Part shown: piece after piece, positions 31,338-39,824 of the stretch | Numbering within the stretch: position 1 is the first letter of the stretch | Layout of the letters: each line of letters starts with the position of its first letter | Source of the DNA: Proteobacteria bacterium SG_bin9 | Lineage (GTDB): Bacteria; Pseudomonadota; Alphaproteobacteria; Rhizobiales; Xanthobacteraceae | Reading direction: 5' to 3' | DNA length: 64,000 nt | Assembly: GCA_002083525.1 (NCBI GenBank) | Contig: LWDM01000070.1 | Span: forward strand, 1-64,000 | The notes under the pieces: model-generated | The model's database searches: none | The model's input: only the letters and a program-made list of their open reading frames with translations | Told to the model about the DNA's origin: nothing | Made by a program: the position numbers and the translations under genes

Positions 31338-31934
31338 ATGACTGCTGTTTCGACCAAGAAGACCTTTGCCCTGAAAGTGAGTGCCGCTCCGTTCGCGATC
31401 CGTGCGGAACGTGCCTCCGACGTCGTCGCGCGCGAAGCGCTGCTGGACGTGTGCTTTGGCACGAACCGCCATGGCCGCACCTGCCAGCGCATCCGCGATG
31501 GACGCTTGCCCGCCGAAGGCCTTGCCTTCTCGGCCGTGCGTGAGGGCCGTCTCGTCGGAACCGTGCGGTTGTGGCACGTCAGCGCCGGCGGCAAGCCGGC
31601 GCTCGTGCTCGGCCCGCTGGCGGTGGACCCGGCGTGCCGTTCGCTCGGCGTCGGCGCTGCGCTGATGCGCCACGCGCTCGACGTCGCCAAACGCCGCGGC
31701 CACGGCGCCGTGATCCTGCTCGGCGATGCGCCCTACTACGCGCGCTTCGGCTTCACGCTGGCGAAAACCGCCGAACTGGCCCTGCCCGGCCCGTTCGAGC
31801 GCGATCGCCTGCTCGCGATCGAGCTGCGCGACGGCGCACTCGACGGCGCGTGGGGCATGATCGTGCCGACCGGCCAGACCTCGAAAGCACGCCGTGCAGC
31901 CCGCCTCGGCGCGCTGGCGCCGCGCGCGGCGTAA
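31338..31934 (+). CDS. GNAT-family N-acetyltransferase
   Basis: The 198-residue acetyltransferase of the YhbS type has VGTVRLWHV, then GPLAVDPACRSLGVGAALMRHAL (the acetyl-CoA pyrophosphate-binding Q/R-x-x-G-x-G/A loop). DAPYYARFGF is the late motif common in this subgroup. The position between ornithine decarboxylase and homospermidine synthase makes a polyamine substrate tempting, but this subgroup is broad and no specificity can be read from the sequence. Confidence 0.9.
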   Translation: MTAVSTKKTFALKVSAAPFAIRAERASDVVAREALLDVCFGTNRHGRTCQRIRDGRLPAEGLAFSAVREGRLVGTVRLWHVSAGGKPALVLGPLAVDPACRSLGVGAALMRHALDVAKRRGHGAVILLGDAPYYARFGFTLAKTAELALPGPFERDRLLAIELRDGALDGAWGMIVPTGQTSKARRAARLGALAPRAA

Positions 31935-31942
31935 GCGTCATC

Positions 31943-32083
31943 ATGGCCGACCTCGAACCCGAAACGGATGACGACCTGCAGTCGCGCGGCCTGCTCAAGC
32001 AGGCCGCGATCACGACGGTCATGATCCTGCTCGGCCTCAAGATCACCGTCGACGTGGTCCGCCGCCGCTGGCGCGCACGCTGA
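31943..32083 (+). CDS. 46-residue single-pass membrane protein
   Basis: A micro-gene from ATG 31943: acidic start (MADLEPETDDDLQSRG), one hydrophobic helix (AAITTVMILLGLKITVDVV, about residues 20-38) and an Arg-rich end (RRRWRAR). The acidic-out/basic-in charge pattern supports a real tail-anchored or single-pass protein. It follows the GNAT stop by 8 bp, so the two are probably co-transcribed. No family recognised. Confidence 0.6.
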   Translation: MADLEPETDDDLQSRGLLKQAAITTVMILLGLKITVDVVRRRWRAR

Positions 32084-32167
32084 GCCCGCCGCTTATTGCG
32101 GCACCTGAACCCTTGATTTACCCGCCCCAAAACGGCAAGCCGGGCCACCCGCCCGAGGAGCTTTTCA

Positions 32168-32554
32168 ATGCCGCGCCGCCTGATTTCGTCCGGATCGCCG
32201 TTTGAGAAAATCGCCGGCTACAGCCGCGCGGTGGTCGATGGCGACTTCTGCTTCGTCGCCGGAACCACCGGCTACGACTATACGACCATGACGCTGCCGG
32301 CGGATGTCACATCCCAGACACGGAACTGTTTCAAGACCATCGAAGGCGCGCTGAAGGAGGCGGGCTTCGCGATGGCCGACATCGTCCGCGCGACCTACTA
32401 CATCACCGACGCCAACGACGCGGACATCGTGTTCCCGCTGTTCGGCGAATACCTCGGCGAGATCCGCCCGGCCGCGACGCTGCTCGTGGTCGCGGGTCTC
32501 TACAAGCCCGAGATGAAGATCGAAATCGAAGTCACGGCCAAGCGCCGCAGCTGA
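32168..32554 (+). CDS. RidA/YjgF-family protein
   Basis: The 128-residue RidA-fold protein has VVDGDFCFVAGTTGYDYTTM, the family core with FVAG. TFKTIE-like helices and the C-terminal PAATLLVVAGLYKPEMKIEIEVTAKR strand follow. Classical RidA deaminates reactive imines from PLP enzymes and uses an Arg in the RP-A motif; here 'EIRPAATLLVV' retains it. Its place between two polyamine enzymes is suggestive, since ODC is a PLP enzyme. GAGGAG lies upstream of ATG 32168. Confidence 0.93.
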   Translation: MPRRLISSGSPFEKIAGYSRAVVDGDFCFVAGTTGYDYTTMTLPADVTSQTRNCFKTIEGALKEAGFAMADIVRATYYITDANDADIVFPLFGEYLGEIRPAATLLVVAGLYKPEMKIEIEVTAKRRS

Positions 32555-32589
32555 TACGCCAACCGTCTAACTTTTTCCGGAGATTGCTG

Positions 32590-34032
32590 ATGATGTCGCC
32601 CGCCTCGCAGATCCTTGCGAAGATCACAGGCCCCATCGTGATTGTCGGCTTCGGCTCCATCGGCAAAGGCATGGTGCCGATGATCGAGCGCCATCTCGAT
32701 TACGACAAGTCGCGCATCACCGTGCTTGATCCGAAAGACGAGGGCCGCAAGGCGCTGTGCGACAAGCACGGCCTGCGCTTCATCCAGAAGGGCCTGACCC
32801 GCGACAACTATCGCGAACTGCTGACGCCGCTCCTGACTGAGGGCAGCGGCCAGGGCTTCTGCATCAACCTCTCGGTCGACACCGGCTCGGTCGATATCAT
32901 GGAGCTCTGCAATGAGCTCGGCGTGCTCTACATCGACACCGTCAACGAGCCCTGGCTCGGCTTCTACTTCGACGCGTCGAAAGGTGCCGCAGCGCGCTCG
33001 AACTACGCGCTGCGCGAGGTCACGCTCGCCGCCAAGAAGGCGCGCAAGCCGGGTTCGCACACGGCCATCTCCTGCTGCGGCGCCAATCCCGGCATGGTCT
33101 CGTTCTTCGTCAAGCAGGCGCTGCTGAATGTCGCCGCCGATTTGAAGCTCAATGCGCCGAAGCCGAAGACCAAGGCCGAATGGGCGGACCTGATGCGGCA
33201 GGCCGGCATCAAGGGCATCCACATTGCCGAACGCGACACCCAGCGCGCGAAGACGCCGAAGGAGCCGGAGGTGTTCGTCAACACCTGGTCGGTGGAAGGC
33301 TTCCTCTCCGAGGGCATGCAACCCTCCGAACTCGGCTGGGGCACCCACGAGACGTGGATGCCGGAGAACGCGCATACGCATGAAGCCGGTTGCGGCGCTG
33401 CGATCTACCTGATGCAGCCGGGCGCCAACACGCGCGTGCGCACCTGGTGCCCGACGCGCGGCGCGCAGTACGGCTTCCTCGTCACCCACAACGAGTCGAT
33501 CTCGATCTCCGACTACTTCACCGTGCGCGACGGTTCGGGCAAGGCCGTGTACCGGCCGACCTGCCACTACGCCTATCACCCGGCGGACGACGCGGTCGTC
33601 TCGCTGCACGAGCTGTTCGGCTCCGGCAAGATGCAGGAGAAGCACCACATCCTCGACGAGAACGAGATCGTCGACGGCATCGACGAACTCGGCGTGCTGC
33701 TGTTCGGGCACGACAACAACGCCTACTGGTATGGCTCGCAGCTCTCGATCGAAGAGACGCGCGCGCTGGCGCCGTACCAGAACGCAACCGGCCTGCAGGT
33801 GACCTCTTGCGTGCTCGGCGGCATCGTCTGGGCACTGGAGCATCCGAACGAGGGCATCGTCGAAGCCGACGAGATGGACTTCGAGCGCCTCTTGGAAATC
33901 CAGCTGCCGTATCTCGGCCCGGTGAAGGGCTTCTATACCGACTGGACGCCGCTGAAGGGCCGCCCGGGCCTGTTCCCGGAAGACATCGATACGTCCGACC
34001 CGTGGCAGTTCAGGAACATCCTGGTCCGCTGA
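32590..34032 (+). CDS. hss: Homospermidine synthase
   Basis: Joins two putrescines through NAD-dependent aminobutyl transfer to form sym-homospermidine, the typical long polyamine of many alphaproteobacteria. The 480-residue protein belongs to the saccharopine-dehydrogenase-like fold. It has an NAD-binding start GPIVIVGFGSIGKG (about residues 14-27), TVNEPWLGFYFD, SCCGANPGMVSFFVKQAL and QYGFLVTHNESISISDYF, which I recognise as characteristic of bacterial HSS. ATG 32590 has GGAG 8 nt upstream; an in-frame TTG at 32584 does not fit. The upstream ornithine decarboxylase supplies its substrate. Confidence 0.95.
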   Translation: MMSPASQILAKITGPIVIVGFGSIGKGMVPMIERHLDYDKSRITVLDPKDEGRKALCDKHGLRFIQKGLTRDNYRELLTPLLTEGSGQGFCINLSVDTGSVDIMELCNELGVLYIDTVNEPWLGFYFDASKGAAARSNYALREVTLAAKKARKPGSHTAISCCGANPGMVSFFVKQALLNVAADLKLNAPKPKTKAEWADLMRQAGIKGIHIAERDTQRAKTPKEPEVFVNTWSVEGFLSEGMQPSELGWGTHETWMPENAHTHEAGCGAAIYLMQPGANTRVRTWCPTRGAQYGFLVTHNESISISDYFTVRDGSGKAVYRPTCHYAYHPADDAVVSLHELFGSGKMQEKHHILDENEIVDGIDELGVLLFGHDNNAYWYGSQLSIEETRALAPYQNATGLQVTSCVLGGIVWALEHPNEGIVEADEMDFERLLEIQLPYLGPVKGFYTDWTPLKGRPGLFPEDIDTSDPWQFRNILVR

Positions 34033-34189
34033 GCGCGCCCAGCGTTCCGGCGCGCCTCAAGACGCGCTGCGAGCTAACTGCTGCGTGACATGACCTCGGC
34101 TGCAACGCGGGGGCCCAGACACCGGCGCTGATCGGTGGTAGGATCGGTGCTGGAATAGGCCCGAACACCCCTTGCGCTTTGGGGGGTCC

Positions 34190-35446
34190 ATGATCCGATT
34201 TTTGCCGATCGCATTCCTTTTCATGTTTGCGTTCGAAGGTGCTGCTTTCGCAGACTCAGGCCCGGTGTTCTCCTCCACCGGACCGGACGCGGAAGCTTAT
34301 GGCGCTTCCATGGGCTATCCAGTGCCTCCGTTCGAGTACCCGCCGGGGACCCGGCAGGACTTCATGGTCGGATTGCAAAGTCGCTACGATCAGGTGACGC
34401 CCGTGCGCACCGTCCCAAAACCGCCTTCGCCTTCGATTCTGAAGCGTGCGGCCGGGCAAATCTCCCCGGTCTATCACTACGACGGACGGCAGAAGGCGAT
34501 CGGCGACTATCTCGACAGGCATCCTGTTACGGGTCTGTTGATTGCTCGCGGCGACACGATCCTGTTCGAGCGTTATCAGTATGCACGCAGCGATCAGGAT
34601 AGGCTTCTGTCATATTCGATGGCCAAAACCATCACCGCACTGCTGGTCGGGATCGCCATCGCGGAAGGAGCGATCCGCTCGATCGACGATACAGCGGCAA
34701 CCTATGTGCCGGAACTAGCAGGCACGGAGTACGGTGCCACGGCGCTGCGCGCCCTGCTTCAGATGTCGTCGGGAGTCGCCTTCCGCGAAATCAGCTATCA
34801 AGCAGATGAGGATGTCGTGAAGTTGCATCGCGCGCTGCTGGGCAAAGAGGCGATCGGTCCGGTCGCCGCGCTCCGTCAGTTCAACACGCGCCATGCTGCG
34901 CCGGGGATGCGCTTCACCTACGCCAGCTCAGAGACGGAAGTGCTCGGCCTTGTTGTTAGCCGCGCGGTCAAAATGCAGCTTGCCGACTATCTTGCCACGC
35001 GCATCTGGCAAAAGCTGGGAGCCGAGTCGGACGCTGCATGGGCCGTCGATACCACCGGACAGGAACTGGCCTACTGCTGCTTCATCGCCACATTGCGCGA
35101 TTGGGCGCGCCTCGGATTGATGCTGGCGAATGACGGCATGTGGAACGGACAACAGATCGTCCCTCGGCAATGGATTCTGGATGCAACGGCAGTGCGTGAG
35201 GACAGTTACCTGCGCAGTACGATCGCACCGTCCTGGGGCTACGGCTATCAGGTCTGGATTCTGCCGGGACAGCGACGAATGTTTCTCCTGTTGGGCATAA
35301 GCGGGCAGAACCTCTTCGTCGATCCCGAATCCAAGCTGATCATGGTGCACACGGCAGTGCGCACAACGCCGGTGGGAGACCCGAAATCGCCTGAGGTCGT
35401 AGCCCTGTGGTATGCGCTCGTGGCGCAGTACGGGCTCCGACAGTAA
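34190..35446 (+). CDS. Secreted class C beta-lactamase-like serine hydrolase
   Basis: The 418-residue protein from ATG 34190 has a signal peptide (MIRFLPIAFLFMFAFEGAAFA). The catalytic SxxK is SMAK (Ser143, Lys146) in LLSYSMAKTITALLVG, and a Y-x-S motif lies in FTYASSETEVLG. The fold is that of penicillin-binding protein/class C beta-lactamases. Within it, the sequence is nearer to 6-aminohexanoate-oligomer hydrolases and related esterases than to true AmpC. A related but distinct paralogue is at 53766-55073. Substrate unknown. Confidence 0.88.
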   Translation: MIRFLPIAFLFMFAFEGAAFADSGPVFSSTGPDAEAYGASMGYPVPPFEYPPGTRQDFMVGLQSRYDQVTPVRTVPKPPSPSILKRAAGQISPVYHYDGRQKAIGDYLDRHPVTGLLIARGDTILFERYQYARSDQDRLLSYSMAKTITALLVGIAIAEGAIRSIDDTAATYVPELAGTEYGATALRALLQMSSGVAFREISYQADEDVVKLHRALLGKEAIGPVAALRQFNTRHAAPGMRFTYASSETEVLGLVVSRAVKMQLADYLATRIWQKLGAESDAAWAVDTTGQELAYCCFIATLRDWARLGLMLANDGMWNGQQIVPRQWILDATAVREDSYLRSTIAPSWGYGYQVWILPGQRRMFLLLGISGQNLFVDPESKLIMVHTAVRTTPVGDPKSPEVVALWYALVAQYGLRQ

Positions 35447-35465
35447 CCCGACGTCCGCCGCTCCG

Positions 35466-35780
35466 CTACTTCCGTTCCGGGACCGGCTCGCCCATCTTCT
35501 CGGCGGGCGCGGGCGGCAGTGCCGGCTTCGCACCCGCCTTCTGCGCATCGGCATCCGGCCGCGCGGGCTCAGGCGCGGGTGTGGTCGGGCGCGTGCCACC
35601 GGGCTCGGCCGGTGCGGCTTTCGGCGCATCCGTTTGCGTCGCCTGCGCCAGCACATGCGGCTTGCTGCCGAGATGCGCGAACGAGATCGCAACGATCATG
35701 AGCCCCGCAGCCGCGACCGTGAGACCGAACGCGATGTCCCCTGTCGCTGTGTTTTTCGAATTCTGCGCAAGTCTGTCCAT
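35466..35780 (-). CDS. Membrane-anchored Pro/Ala-rich hypothetical protein
   Basis: A 104-residue protein, taking ATG 35780 (MDRLAQNSKNTATGDIAFG) as start; the frame continues 21 codons upstream without resemblance to anything. One transmembrane helix (about residues 18-36) is followed by a disordered Pro/Ala/Lys tail. Such proteins are common in Bradyrhizobium relatives. It converges with the serine hydrolase gene and no function is evident. Confidence 0.6.
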   Translation of the reverse strand: MDRLAQNSKNTATGDIAFGLTVAAAGLMIVAISFAHLGSKPHVLAQATQTDAPKAAPAEPGGTRPTTPAPEPARPDADAQKAGAKPALPPAPAEKMGEPVPERK

Positions 35781-35961
35781 GAACCGGCAACTGAGGAGCG
35801 CCCGGATTGGTTCCTCGTGTGCGACGCAATGCGCAGCACTCAACTTGGCGTGAACGCCGAACCGGGTACCTAAACTGACCCGCCGTTCATCTCCCGGCCC
35901 AGCGAAAGCCTGAATTCACGCGCCGGCTGCCTCGATCGCACATCGACCGGCTGGAGCAGCC

Positions 35962-36555
35962 ATGTCACACCGCGTCAATACCGTATCGCGCCGCGTGATC
36001 CTCGGCGCTGCTGCTGCTGCGCTCGGCTTGCCAGCCCAGGCATTCGCACAACGACGGCTGAAGCCGACACCGAGTTGCGACGATGGCGACGATCCGACGC
36101 CACCGCAGACGGCAGGCCCGTTCTTCAAGCCGCGCTCGCCGCAGCGCACATCATTGATCGAGCCCGGCATGGCCGGCACACGCCTCGTGCTGAGTGGTAC
36201 CGTCACGACCCGATCCTGCCGGCCGGTGCCGCGCGTGCTGATCGATCTCTGGCAAGCGAATGCGAGAGGCATTTACGACAACGCCGGTTACCGGCTGCGC
36301 GGCCACCAGTTCACCGACGCTGACGGACGCTTCCGTTTCGAGACCATCGTGCCGGGGAGCTACGACGGCCGCACCCGTCATCTGCACCTGCGCGCGCAGG
36401 CAGCAAACCGGCGCATCCTCACAACGCAGCTTTATTTTCCCGGCGAACCGCTGAACCGTCGCGATGGACTGTTCAATCCGGCGCTGCTGATGCAGACGCG
36501 CAATGCCGGCGAGCAGATCGAGGCGACCTACAACATCGTGCTGGCGATGCGCTGA
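35962..36555 (+). CDS. Tat-exported intradiol ring-cleavage dioxygenase-like protein
   Basis: The 197-residue protein has a twin-Arg leader (VSRRVILGAAAAALGLPAQAFA). The protocatechuate 3,4-dioxygenase beta-type domain has TAGPFFK, LIDLWQANARGIYDN (a metal-ligand Tyr), LRGHQFTDADGRFRFETIVPGSY (second Tyr region) and RTRHLHLRA (the two His ligands). Typical intradiol enzymes are cytoplasmic and use Fe(III) on catechols. Exported versions are known, but their substrates are poorly defined. A Cys pair (PSCDDG and RSCRP) may form a disulfide. Confidence 0.9.
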   Translation: MSHRVNTVSRRVILGAAAAALGLPAQAFAQRRLKPTPSCDDGDDPTPPQTAGPFFKPRSPQRTSLIEPGMAGTRLVLSGTVTTRSCRPVPRVLIDLWQANARGIYDNAGYRLRGHQFTDADGRFRFETIVPGSYDGRTRHLHLRAQAANRRILTTQLYFPGEPLNRRDGLFNPALLMQTRNAGEQIEATYNIVLAMR

Positions 36556-36557
36556 CG

Positions 36558-36605
36558 GCGCACGATCCGGAAAAGTGTGAAGCGGTTTTCCGCAAGATCG
36601 TGCGC
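36558..36605. repeat. Palindromic repeat (GCGCACGATC family)
   Basis: A 48-bp element with perfect 10-bp arms (36558-36567 and 36596-36605) and inner pairing of GGAAAA with TTTTCC. It has the same architecture as the element at 38844 (CCGAAAA/TTTTCGG inside). It lies between the convergent dioxygenase and WD40 genes and may act as a bidirectional terminator. Confidence 0.7.
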
Positions 36606-36614
36606 AAATAAAAA

Positions 36615-37631
36615 CTAGAGCGGCAGCAATCCCGCGTCACCGTTCTCGCTGGCAAAGCCGAGCAGCGTACCGTCCGCGTTCCAGGCAAGCGCGGAGATCG
36701 GCTCTTCGTCGTTACGGCGCACGAGAATTTCCGCGCCGTCCGACATGCGCACCATCAGCACCACGCCGTTGCTGTAACCGGCGGCGAGAATATCGCTCTC
36801 CGGATGACACGCGACCGCAGTCACCTTCGCCTGCAGCGGCGCCAGCATCGCCGGCTCCTTGCCCATCGGGCCGTCCTTGCTGGTGAACGGCCAGACGATC
36901 ACGGTATCGGCGCCGGACGTCGCGAGGTGCTTGCCGCCCGCAGTCCACGACATCGAGCGCACGCGCGAGGGATAACCGGTCATCCGCATGTGGCGATTGT
37001 CGGCGAGCCGCCAGCCGTGCAGCGCCGACTCGTGCATCATGGTGATGAGAAACTTGTTGTCCTCGCTGAAAGTCACGCCGAGATGCGAGCCCTTCCATTC
37101 GAGGAATTCCGGCTTCGCCGCCATGTTCGGAAACCAAAGCGTCACGCCGTTATAATGCGCGACCGCGAGGCGCAGTCCCTTCGGCGCGAACGCGAGCCCG
37201 CCGACCGTCGACACCACGTCGAGCGATTTCTCGTCGCCCTTCGGCGGCTTCACGAACGCAGTCTTGCCTGCCGACCATGCAATCGCGCCATCCGGATGCA
37301 GCGCGACATTATCGATCCACCGGCGCTTGGCATCAGTCGTCAGCGTTTCGGTCGCGCCTGCCGCGTCCACCGCAACGACCTTGCCGTCATCGCCGCCGGT
37401 AACGATGCGTTTGCCATCACTCGTCGCGCAGAGAATGCCGCCACCGTGCACAGCCACCGTCGAGACGGTTTCCGGATCGGACGCAAAGCTGATGCTCTCC
37501 TCGCCGCTGACGAAGGCAGCGGTGTCACCCAGGAAATGCACGGCAATCGCCGGCTGCGGCAACGCCACCTTGCGCACGCGGTCGGTGACAGAGGCGACGT
37601 GCGACGGATTGTCGGAATTGAAGGAGGTCAT
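36615..37631 (-). CDS. WD40-repeat protein linked to the zinc locus
   Basis: The 338-residue soluble beta-propeller protein shows repeating GD/GH...W/F-D patterns, for example GGLAFAPKGLRLAVAHYNGVTLWF, GVTFSEDNKFLITMMHESALHGW, SMSWTAGGKHLATSGADTVIVW and AVACHPESDILAAGYSNGVVLMV. That is about seven blades by eye. No catalytic domain is present. It lies directly downstream of the COG0523 GTPase in the same direction, separated only by a repeat element, so a role as a partner or scaffold in zinc handling is plausible. No good ribosome site precedes ATG 37631. Confidence 0.88.
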   Translation of the reverse strand: MTSFNSDNPSHVASVTDRVRKVALPQPAIAVHFLGDTAAFVSGEESISFASDPETVSTVAVHGGGILCATSDGKRIVTGGDDGKVVAVDAAGATETLTTDAKRRWIDNVALHPDGAIAWSAGKTAFVKPPKGDEKSLDVVSTVGGLAFAPKGLRLAVAHYNGVTLWFPNMAAKPEFLEWKGSHLGVTFSEDNKFLITMMHESALHGWRLADNRHMRMTGYPSRVRSMSWTAGGKHLATSGADTVIVWPFTSKDGPMGKEPAMLAPLQAKVTAVACHPESDILAAGYSNGVVLMVRMSDGAEILVRRNDEEPISALAWNADGTLLGFASENGDAGLLPL

Positions 37632-37645
37632 GAGCTACTCTTATC

Positions 37646-37723
37646 GTCATTGCGAGCGAAGCGAAGCAATCCAGCTACGAGCAAGAACTGGATTGCTTCG
37701 TCGCTATCGCTCCTCGCAATGAC
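37646..37723. repeat. Palindromic repeat (GTCATTGCGAG family)
   Basis: A 78-bp element with GTCATTGCGAG-GAAGCAATCCAG on the left and CTGGATTGCTTC-CTCGCAATGAC on the right. This is a near-perfect long stem-loop of a type very common in Bradyrhizobium-like genomes. It fills the gap between the COG0523 and WD40 genes and starts 14 bp upstream of the WD40 start. Confidence 0.8.
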
Positions 37724-37733
37724 AAAACGAAAA

Positions 37734-38789
37734 TCACGCAATACATTTCTCGAAGCCGTCGCGGATCTTCTGCTCCGGCAATTCGCGCCCGATGAAGACC
37801 ACGCGGCTGACGCGCGCCTCGTCGTCCTTCCACTTCCGCTGATGATCGCCCTCAAGCATCATGTGCACGCCCTGGAACACGTAGCGGTCGTCATCATCCT
37901 TGAACGCAAGGATGCCCTTCGAGCGCAGGATATTCTGGCCATCGGTCGCAACCAAAGACTGTAGCCACGGCATAAACTTGGCCGGATCGAGCGGCTTGTC
38001 GGTCTTGATCGACAGCGATTGCATGTCCTCGTCGTGATAGTGCTTCAAACCGCCGTGACCGTGGCTGTGATCGTGATGATGGTGGTGATCATGGTCATGA
38101 TCGTGGTGATGATGGTGGTCGTGATCGCCACCGTCGTGCAGGAACTCGGGCTCGATCTCCAGAATACGGTCGAGGTCGAACGCGTTGCGGTCGAGCACAT
38201 CGCTCAGCGCCACCTGGCAGCGCTCGGTGCGATGCAGCTTCGCGTACGGATTGATGCCGCGAATGCGCGCCTCGACTTCCGACAACTCAGTCTTCGAGAC
38301 GAGATCGGTCTTGTTGAGCACGATCACGTCGGCGAACGCGATCTGGTTCTTGGCTTCCGGCGCATCCTTCAGGCGATCGCTCAGCCACTTGGCGTCGGCC
38401 ACCGTCACCACCGCGTCGAGCGCAGTCTTTTCCTTGACGTCCTCGTCGACGAAGAACGTCTGCGCCACCGGCGCCGGATCGGCGAGCCCGGTCGTTTCCA
38501 GAATGATCGCGTCGAACTTGCCCTTGCGTTTCATCAGCCCTTCGAGGATGCGCACGAGGTCGCCGCGCACGGTGCAGCAGACGCAGCCGTTGTTCATCTC
38601 GAACACTTCCTCGTCCGCACCGATGACGAGATCGTTGTCGATGCCGATCTCGCCGAATTCGTTGACGATCACAGCGTACTTCTTGCCGTGGTTCTCCGAG
38701 AGGATGCGGTTGAGCAGCGTGGTCTTGCCGGCGCCGAGATAGCCGGTCAGCACGGTCACGGGAATTTTCGAGGCGGCAACGTCAGACAT
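37734..38789 (-). CDS. COG0523 (CobW/ZigA-type) G3E GTPase, zinc metallochaperone
   Basis: The 351-residue GTPase has Walker A GYLGAGKTT (about residues 17-25), the metal-binding CxCC (GCVCCT, Cys69, Cys71, Cys72), LETTGLADP and NKTD for guanine recognition. An internal His/Asp-rich run (about 19 His around residues 220-250) precedes a CobW C-terminal domain. Members of this family deliver zinc (ZNG1/ZigA) or cobalt (CobW). Here it directly follows the znu operon in the same direction, so zinc is the likely metal. ATG 38789 has GGAG 5 nt upstream; a GTG 6 nt earlier is possible. Confidence 0.92.
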   Translation of the reverse strand: MSDVAASKIPVTVLTGYLGAGKTTLLNRILSENHGKKYAVIVNEFGEIGIDNDLVIGADEEVFEMNNGCVCCTVRGDLVRILEGLMKRKGKFDAIILETTGLADPAPVAQTFFVDEDVKEKTALDAVVTVADAKWLSDRLKDAPEAKNQIAFADVIVLNKTDLVSKTELSEVEARIRGINPYAKLHRTERCQVALSDVLDRNAFDLDRILEIEPEFLHDGGDHDHHHHHDHDHDHHHHHDHSHGHGGLKHYHDEDMQSLSIKTDKPLDPAKFMPWLQSLVATDGQNILRSKGILAFKDDDDRYVFQGVHMMLEGDHQRKWKDDEARVSRVVFIGRELPEQKIRDGFEKCIA

Positions 38790-38843
38790 GGGCACTCCGG
38801 GTAACGGCCGGCGCGCCCGGACGCGGAAGGGCTCCGCTTTCAG

Positions 38844-38890
38844 GGCATGATCCGGTCCGAAAACCGGTATCCACTTTTCGGGATCATGCC
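38844..38890. repeat. Palindromic repeat (GGCATGATCC family) at the znuA stop
   Basis: A 47-bp element with perfect 10-bp arms (38844-38853 and 38881-38890) and inner CCGAAAA/TTTTCGG pairing. Its right arm abuts the znuA stop codon (38890-38892), so it may terminate or stabilise the znu mRNA. Same family as the element at 36558. Confidence 0.75.
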
Positions 38891-39822
38891 TAGTTCGTCA
38901 GCGCGCTGGTGAGCGCCTTTATATTGTGCCTGACCATGCCAATGTAAGTGGGGGCATCGCCCTTTTCGTCGGTCAAACTGTCCGAATACAGCGTTCCGCC
39001 GACCGCGGCGCCCGTTTCAGAGGCGATCCGCCGCATCAGCCGCGGATCGGTGACATTTTCCAGAAAAACCGCCGGGATTTTCTGCGCCTTGATCTGGCGG
39101 ATGATGGCCGCAATGTCCTTGGCGCTGGCCTCGGATTCCGTCGAAACGCCCTGCGGCGCGATGAATGTGATGCCGTAGGCGTCAGCAAAATAGCCGAACG
39201 CATCGTGGGTCGAGATCACCTTGCGCCGCTCGGCGGGGAGTTTCGCCACCGCCTCCTTCACCTCGCGATCGAGCTTGTCGAGCTCGCCGAAATAGGCATC
39301 GGCATTGGCGCGATAGATCGCGGCGCCCGCACTGTCAGCTGCGATGAGCGCTTCGCGAATGTTGGTCACGTAGGTGCGGACGTTGGCAACCGACTGCCAC
39401 GCATGCGGATCGGCCTCGCCGTGGCTATGGCCATGACCATGCCCGTGATCGCCCGGCAGTTTGCGCGGTTTGATGCCGGTCGTCGCCGTGATGACGGGCA
39501 TCCTGCCGCCGCTGGCTTTCACCAGCCGCGACAGCCAACCCTCGAATCCGAGCCCGTTGACGATGACGAGTTGCGCCTCCACGAGACGCTTCGCATCCGC
39601 CGGCGTCGGCGTATAGACATGGGCGTCGCCGCCGGGCGGCACCAAGGTCGATACGTTGACCCGGTCGCCACCGACATTCTTCACGAGATCGCCGAGGATC
39701 GAGAAGCTCGCGACGACAATAAGTTTGCTTTGAAATTTGTCTTGCAGTTTGTCTTGCGCAAAGGCCGGCGAGGCGCTTACGAGCAGCGCGGCGGCAACGA
39801 ACAATGAGCGACGGGTCAACAT
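38890..39822 (-). CDS. znuA: Zinc ABC transporter substrate-binding protein (ZnuA)
   Basis: The periplasmic zinc-binding protein of a high-affinity importer. It has 310 residues from ATG 39822, with GGAGG 7 nt upstream; the frame runs further but that part overlaps znuB. The signal peptide is MLTRRSLFVAAALLVSASPAFA. Metal ligands are expected in GGDAHVYTPTP (His), ADPHAWQSVAN, and VISTHDAFGYFADAY (His), plus Asp/Glu near LENVTD. A His-rich loop, GDHGHGHGHSHGEAD, precedes the second ligand segment, typical of zinc rather than manganese binders. It starts 2 bp after the znuB stop. Confidence 0.95.
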   Translation of the reverse strand: MLTRRSLFVAAALLVSASPAFAQDKLQDKFQSKLIVVASFSILGDLVKNVGGDRVNVSTLVPPGGDAHVYTPTPADAKRLVEAQLVIVNGLGFEGWLSRLVKASGGRMPVITATTGIKPRKLPGDHGHGHGHSHGEADPHAWQSVANVRTYVTNIREALIAADSAGAAIYRANADAYFGELDKLDREVKEAVAKLPAERRKVISTHDAFGYFADAYGITFIAPQGVSTESEASAKDIAAIIRQIKAQKIPAVFLENVTDPRLMRRIASETGAAVGGTLYSDSLTDEKGDAPTYIGMVRHNIKALTSALTN

Positions 39823-39824
39823 CG

